Shown here piece by piece: positions 41,273-43,901 of a DNA stretch of 43,901 nt (position 1 is its first letter; each line of letters starts with the position of its first letter). Source of the stretch: Sabulibacter ruber. GTDB taxonomy: Bacteria; Bacteroidota; Bacteroidia; Cytophagales; Hymenobacteraceae. The DNA is taken from positions 1 through 43,901 of the forward strand of contig NZ_JAFFID010000008.1 in assembly GCF_017355955.1 (NCBI RefSeq), written 5' to 3'. The position numbers and the translations under genes are program-made. The notes beneath the pieces were generated by a model. It worked only from the letters and a program-made list of their open reading frames with translations. It searched no databases and was not told the origin of the DNA.

Positions 41273-43627
41273 TTACATCTTGAAGGGGCTGTTCTTGAGG
41301 TAAATGCGGTAGTCTTTCACCATGCCGCCCGTGTTCTTGTCGGAGCGGGGCAGGTAACGCAAGCCTTTCACGGTCACGTTTTCGCCCAGGTCAATCACCA
41401 GATGGTGCGGGTGCTTGGGCTTTTCGCCGGAGTACTGGGTGTGCCAGAAAGTAGACTCCTGCTGGTCATACACCTTATCGGCGGCGTTGTTGGCGCCGGT
41501 CACCTCTTCGCTGTCGGCGTAAACGGCTTTCCATTTCAGGCGAGACACGGGGTTTCCTTTCTCGTCCACCAGCTCCAGCTCTGCGATGGAGGAATAAGGA
41601 TCATCTGCTTTCTGCGAACTCAGGGCCTCTAAGCAGAGGTAACGCCCCTGCACCGCCTTGTCGAAGGTCACCTGCTGCCAGGCGCTTCCGGCCGGGAACG
41701 AGCCCGTGGCCACTGCCTTCTCCCCTTCCAGGTTCAGCGTCTGCCCTTTGGCGCGGTGCGTTAAAGACTCCTCGGCCCGAAGCTGGTCCAGAATCGGTTC
41801 TTTCAAGCCCGCGATGGTGGTCGCCTCGGGTTGGTCCACGTCCAGCACGATGATCTCGTTTTTGCCTTTCTTGAGCCACACGCCCGGTACGAACAGCGTC
41901 TGTTGCGGCCCGATTTTCCAGAAGCGGCCCAGATTCTGCCCGTTCACCCACACCATGCCTTTGCCCCACTTGCTCACGTCCAGGAACGAGTCGCCGGTTT
42001 CCTTCAGCTCAAACGTGCCCCGGTACCAGGCCGGACCCTCTGCGGTGCCCTTCCTGAACTTCGCTTTTTTCTGGAATTTATAGTCCACGGGGAAGTTGTA
42101 GACGAGCCAGTTTTTGAGCTCGGTGTTCTTCCGGCCGTCGTTCAGCTCCACTTTCTCGGTGATGCCCTTGCGGTCGATGATGGCCTTCCCGTAGTTCACC
42201 CGACCGGTGGCCTCTATCAGGATGTCCAGTTGCGCGTCCCCCTGGAGGGCGGGCAGCGTCACGGTGTTCTCGCCCCGGCGCCGGTCCAGCTTGCCGATGG
42301 ACTTCCCGTTCACGAACAAGTTGGCCCAGTCATGCACCTCGGTGATCACCAGCTTCTGCCCCGAGGCCGAGGCCGGCAAGGTGGTGCGGTACAGGATGCG
42401 GCCCCAGCCCTGGTCAAAGTTCTCCATGGGCTGGATCGTTTCGGTTTTTTTGGCGGCCGGAAGGTTGGCGAACAGCGCCGCGCTCTTGGTCAGGTTGAAC
42501 GCGGGGATCTCGATGATGGGTTTGGCGGCCGGGATCTCGCCCAGGGTCTCGCCCTCCTGCAGGTAGTTCTTGAGCAGGTCGCGCACGGCGAAGAACTTCT
42601 CGGTGGTGTTGCCCTGCTCGCCTACCGGCGCGTTGTAGTCATAGGAAGTGGCCATGGCCGAGTAGGGTGGCGCATTGGCCCCGCCCCACTGCCCGAAGGT
42701 GGTGCCGCCGTGGGCCATGTAGAGGCTGAAGGAAATCCTGCGGTCCATCATGTCCTTGAGGCTGCCGATGAAGCTGCTCACCGAGCGGGTCTCGTGCGGA
42801 CGGCCCCAGTGGTCAAACCAACCCGACCAGTACTCGCTGCACATCAGCGGCGCGGTGGGGTTCAGCTCCTTGAAGGTTTTGAAGGCCTCTTCCACGTTGG
42901 TGCCCGCCCCGAAGTTGAGCGTGGTGGCCACGCCGTCCAATTTGTATTTGTTGAAGTTAGAAGGCCAGTCGCAGCGGAAAAGCTGCACCTTGTCAAACCC
43001 GGCCTCGCGCACGGCGTCGCGGGTAGCCTCCATATAGGCCTGCTCCTCCCCGAAGGTGGCGTACTCGTTCTCCACCTGCACCATCAGGATGTTTCCGCCG
43101 TTCTGAATCTGCAGGGGGGCCAGCTGCTTGGCCGCCTCTTTCAGGAACAGCTTGGTGCGGTCCATGAAGTTCGGGTCCTGCAGGGTGCGCACCTGCGCGT
43201 CCTTCTGCTTGAGGAGCCACCAGGGCAGGCCACCCATGTCCCACTCGGCGCACACGTACGGGCCGGGCCGCACAATGCAGTACATGCCGTTTTTCTGGGC
43301 CAATTTCACAAACTCGGCCACATCGTTCTGGCCTTTGAAGTCGTATTGCCCCGGCTGCTGCTCGTGCAGGTTCCAAAAAAGATAGATGCAGATGGTGTTC
43401 ATGCCCATGGCCTTGCTGAGCTTGATGCGGTGCTCCCAGTACTCACGCGGGATACGGGGATAGTGCAGCTCCGCCGCCCTGATCACGAAGGGCTTGCCGT
43501 TAAGCAGGAACTCCTTGTTCCCGACGGTGAAGGTGCCAGGCTTCCCGTTGAGCTGCTGGGCCTGTCCGGTGAGGCTGAGCAGAAGCAAGAGAAGCAGAAA
43601 GTAAAGTTTGGGCCTGGGTGTAATCAT
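41273..43627 (-). CDS. GH35 beta-galactosidase with C-terminal discoidin domain
   Basis: A roughly 784-residue secreted beta-galactosidase. The start is set at the ATG at 43627, which opens MITPRPKLYFLLLLLLLSLT ending GQAQ; the frame continues upstream to 43672 without a better signal. GH35 landmarks are RAAELHYPRIPREYWEHRIK, NTICIYLFWNLHEQQPGQYD, CIVRPGPYVCAEWDMGGLPW, acid/base Glu188 in QVENEYATF and nucleophile Glu265 in CSEYWSGWFDHWG. Jelly-roll domains follow (MVWVNGQNLGRFWKIGPQQT). The C-terminal 130 or so residues are an F5/8-type-C domain (HLVIDLGENVTVKGLRYLPR). It lies 67 bases after galT on the same strand, so the galactose it frees can feed the Leloir enzymes. It is a more classical GH35 than the one at 5084-7540. 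Confidence 0.93.
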   Translation of the reverse strand: MITPRPKLYFLLLLLLLSLTGQAQQLNGKPGTFTVGNKEFLLNGKPFVIRAAELHYPRIPREYWEHRIKLSKAMGMNTICIYLFWNLHEQQPGQYDFKGQNDVAEFVKLAQKNGMYCIVRPGPYVCAEWDMGGLPWWLLKQKDAQVRTLQDPNFMDRTKLFLKEAAKQLAPLQIQNGGNILMVQVENEYATFGEEQAYMEATRDAVREAGFDKVQLFRCDWPSNFNKYKLDGVATTLNFGAGTNVEEAFKTFKELNPTAPLMCSEYWSGWFDHWGRPHETRSVSSFIGSLKDMMDRRISFSLYMAHGGTTFGQWGGANAPPYSAMATSYDYNAPVGEQGNTTEKFFAVRDLLKNYLQEGETLGEIPAAKPIIEIPAFNLTKSAALFANLPAAKKTETIQPMENFDQGWGRILYRTTLPASASGQKLVITEVHDWANLFVNGKSIGKLDRRRGENTVTLPALQGDAQLDILIEATGRVNYGKAIIDRKGITEKVELNDGRKNTELKNWLVYNFPVDYKFQKKAKFRKGTAEGPAWYRGTFELKETGDSFLDVSKWGKGMVWVNGQNLGRFWKIGPQQTLFVPGVWLKKGKNEIIVLDVDQPEATTIAGLKEPILDQLRAEESLTHRAKGQTLNLEGEKAVATGSFPAGSAWQQVTFDKAVQGRYLCLEALSSQKADDPYSSIAELELVDEKGNPVSRLKWKAVYADSEEVTGANNAADKVYDQQESTFWHTQYSGEKPKHPHHLVIDLGENVTVKGLRYLPRSDKNTGGMVKDYRIYLKNSPFKM

Positions 43628-43694
43628 TGTACTGTAGAAATCAATGGTAAGAGGTAAGATGCTGGTTTTCAAAATCCTTTACTGAAAACACAAT

Positions 43695-43901
43695 TTACAA
43701 TAATCCTCTCAGGCGCTCGGCGGCGCTCTCGGGGGTGATGTCGCGCTGCGGGTCGGCCATGAGCTCGTAGCCCACCATGAACTTCTTCACCGTGGCCGAG
43801 CGCAAGAGCGGTGGGTAGAAGTGCATGTGCAAATGCCAGCCCGGGTAGTCCTTGCCGTCGGTCGGTGCCTGGTGGATGCCCGCCGAGTACGGGAAGGAAG
43901 T
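43695..43901 (-). CDS. galT: Galactose-1-phosphate uridylyltransferase, C-terminal part (cut by window edge)
   Basis: GalT exchanges UMP between UDP-glucose and galactose-1-phosphate in the Leloir pathway. The last 68 codons and the TAA stop (43697-43695) are visible: SAGIHQAP, WHLHMHFYPPLLRSATVKKF, MVGYELMADPQRDITPESAA and ERLRGLL. HLHMHFYPPLLRSATVKKFMVGYE is the conserved C-terminal signature of the enzyme. The gene is read before the GH35 beta-galactosidase, so the two are probably co-transcribed. GalK, normally its neighbour, is at the other end of the window in the same orientation. Confidence 0.93.
   Translation of the reverse strand, partial: TSFPYSAGIHQAPTDGKDYPGWHLHMHFYPPLLRSATVKKFMVGYELMADPQRDITPESAAERLRGLL

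Noticed and set aside
41831..43657. A 608-codon open frame on the plus strand, antisense to the GH35 gene
   Set aside because: It is the mirror of a high-G+C coding sequence; the product is rich in His, Val, Leu and Gly with no domain, while the opposite strand encodes a full GH35 enzyme.

Overview
The window looks like a chromosomal segment of a Bacteroidota bacterium. It carries two SusC/SusD pairs, several secreted glycoside hydrolases, a beta-propeller/Y_Y_Y/LuxR-type regulator, and lipoprotein signals typical of that phylum. Shine-Dalgarno sequences are rare. An environmental cytophagal lineage such as Hymenobacteraceae is a reasonable guess, but it cannot be proven here. No tRNA, rRNA, CRISPR array or intact insertion sequence was seen.

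The ends are two Leloir-pathway genes, both on the minus strand and both cut by the window: galK at the left edge and galT at the right edge. About 43.5 kb of mostly carbohydrate-related DNA lies between them.

Region 1 (about 0.2-17.3 kb, minus strand) is one operon-like polysaccharide utilization locus (PUL). In transcription order it holds SusC, SusD, a clan GH-A glycosidase, a two-catalytic-domain esterase, a GH35 glycosidase, a sugar-porter MFS transporter and a large cytoplasmic DUF5107-TPR protein. Two intergenic stretches hold broken 3' ends of GH53 endo-galactanase genes, and a GH2 C-terminal relic lies upstream of susC. Together with galK/galT this points to a beta-galactan or arabinogalactan system that has lost part of its enzymes.

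Region 2 (about 17.3-25.1 kb) is a mixed interval. It has long gene-poor stretches, a monoglyceride-lipase-like hydrolase, a SnoaL-like gene broken by one nonsense codon, an SGNH hydrolase, an intact SnoaL-like gene followed by an AraC regulator, two small hypothetical genes, a long perfect hairpin, and a methyltransferase.

Region 3 (about 25.5-41.2 kb, plus strand) is a second PUL. It holds a membrane-bound one-component regulator, SusC, SusD, two tandem GH144/'glucoamylase'-type enzymes, a GH43-type enzyme with a discoidin module and a GH3 beta-glucosidase. GH144 plus GH3 suggests beta-1,2-glucan (sophorose-type) degradation; the GH43 has no obvious role in that pathway. A convergent terminator separates it from a GH35 beta-galactosidase directly downstream of galT.

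Base composition differs by region. A sampled 60-base row at 7201 has 24 G+C, while rows at 19021 and 39541 have 39 and 40, so region 1 may have a separate history.
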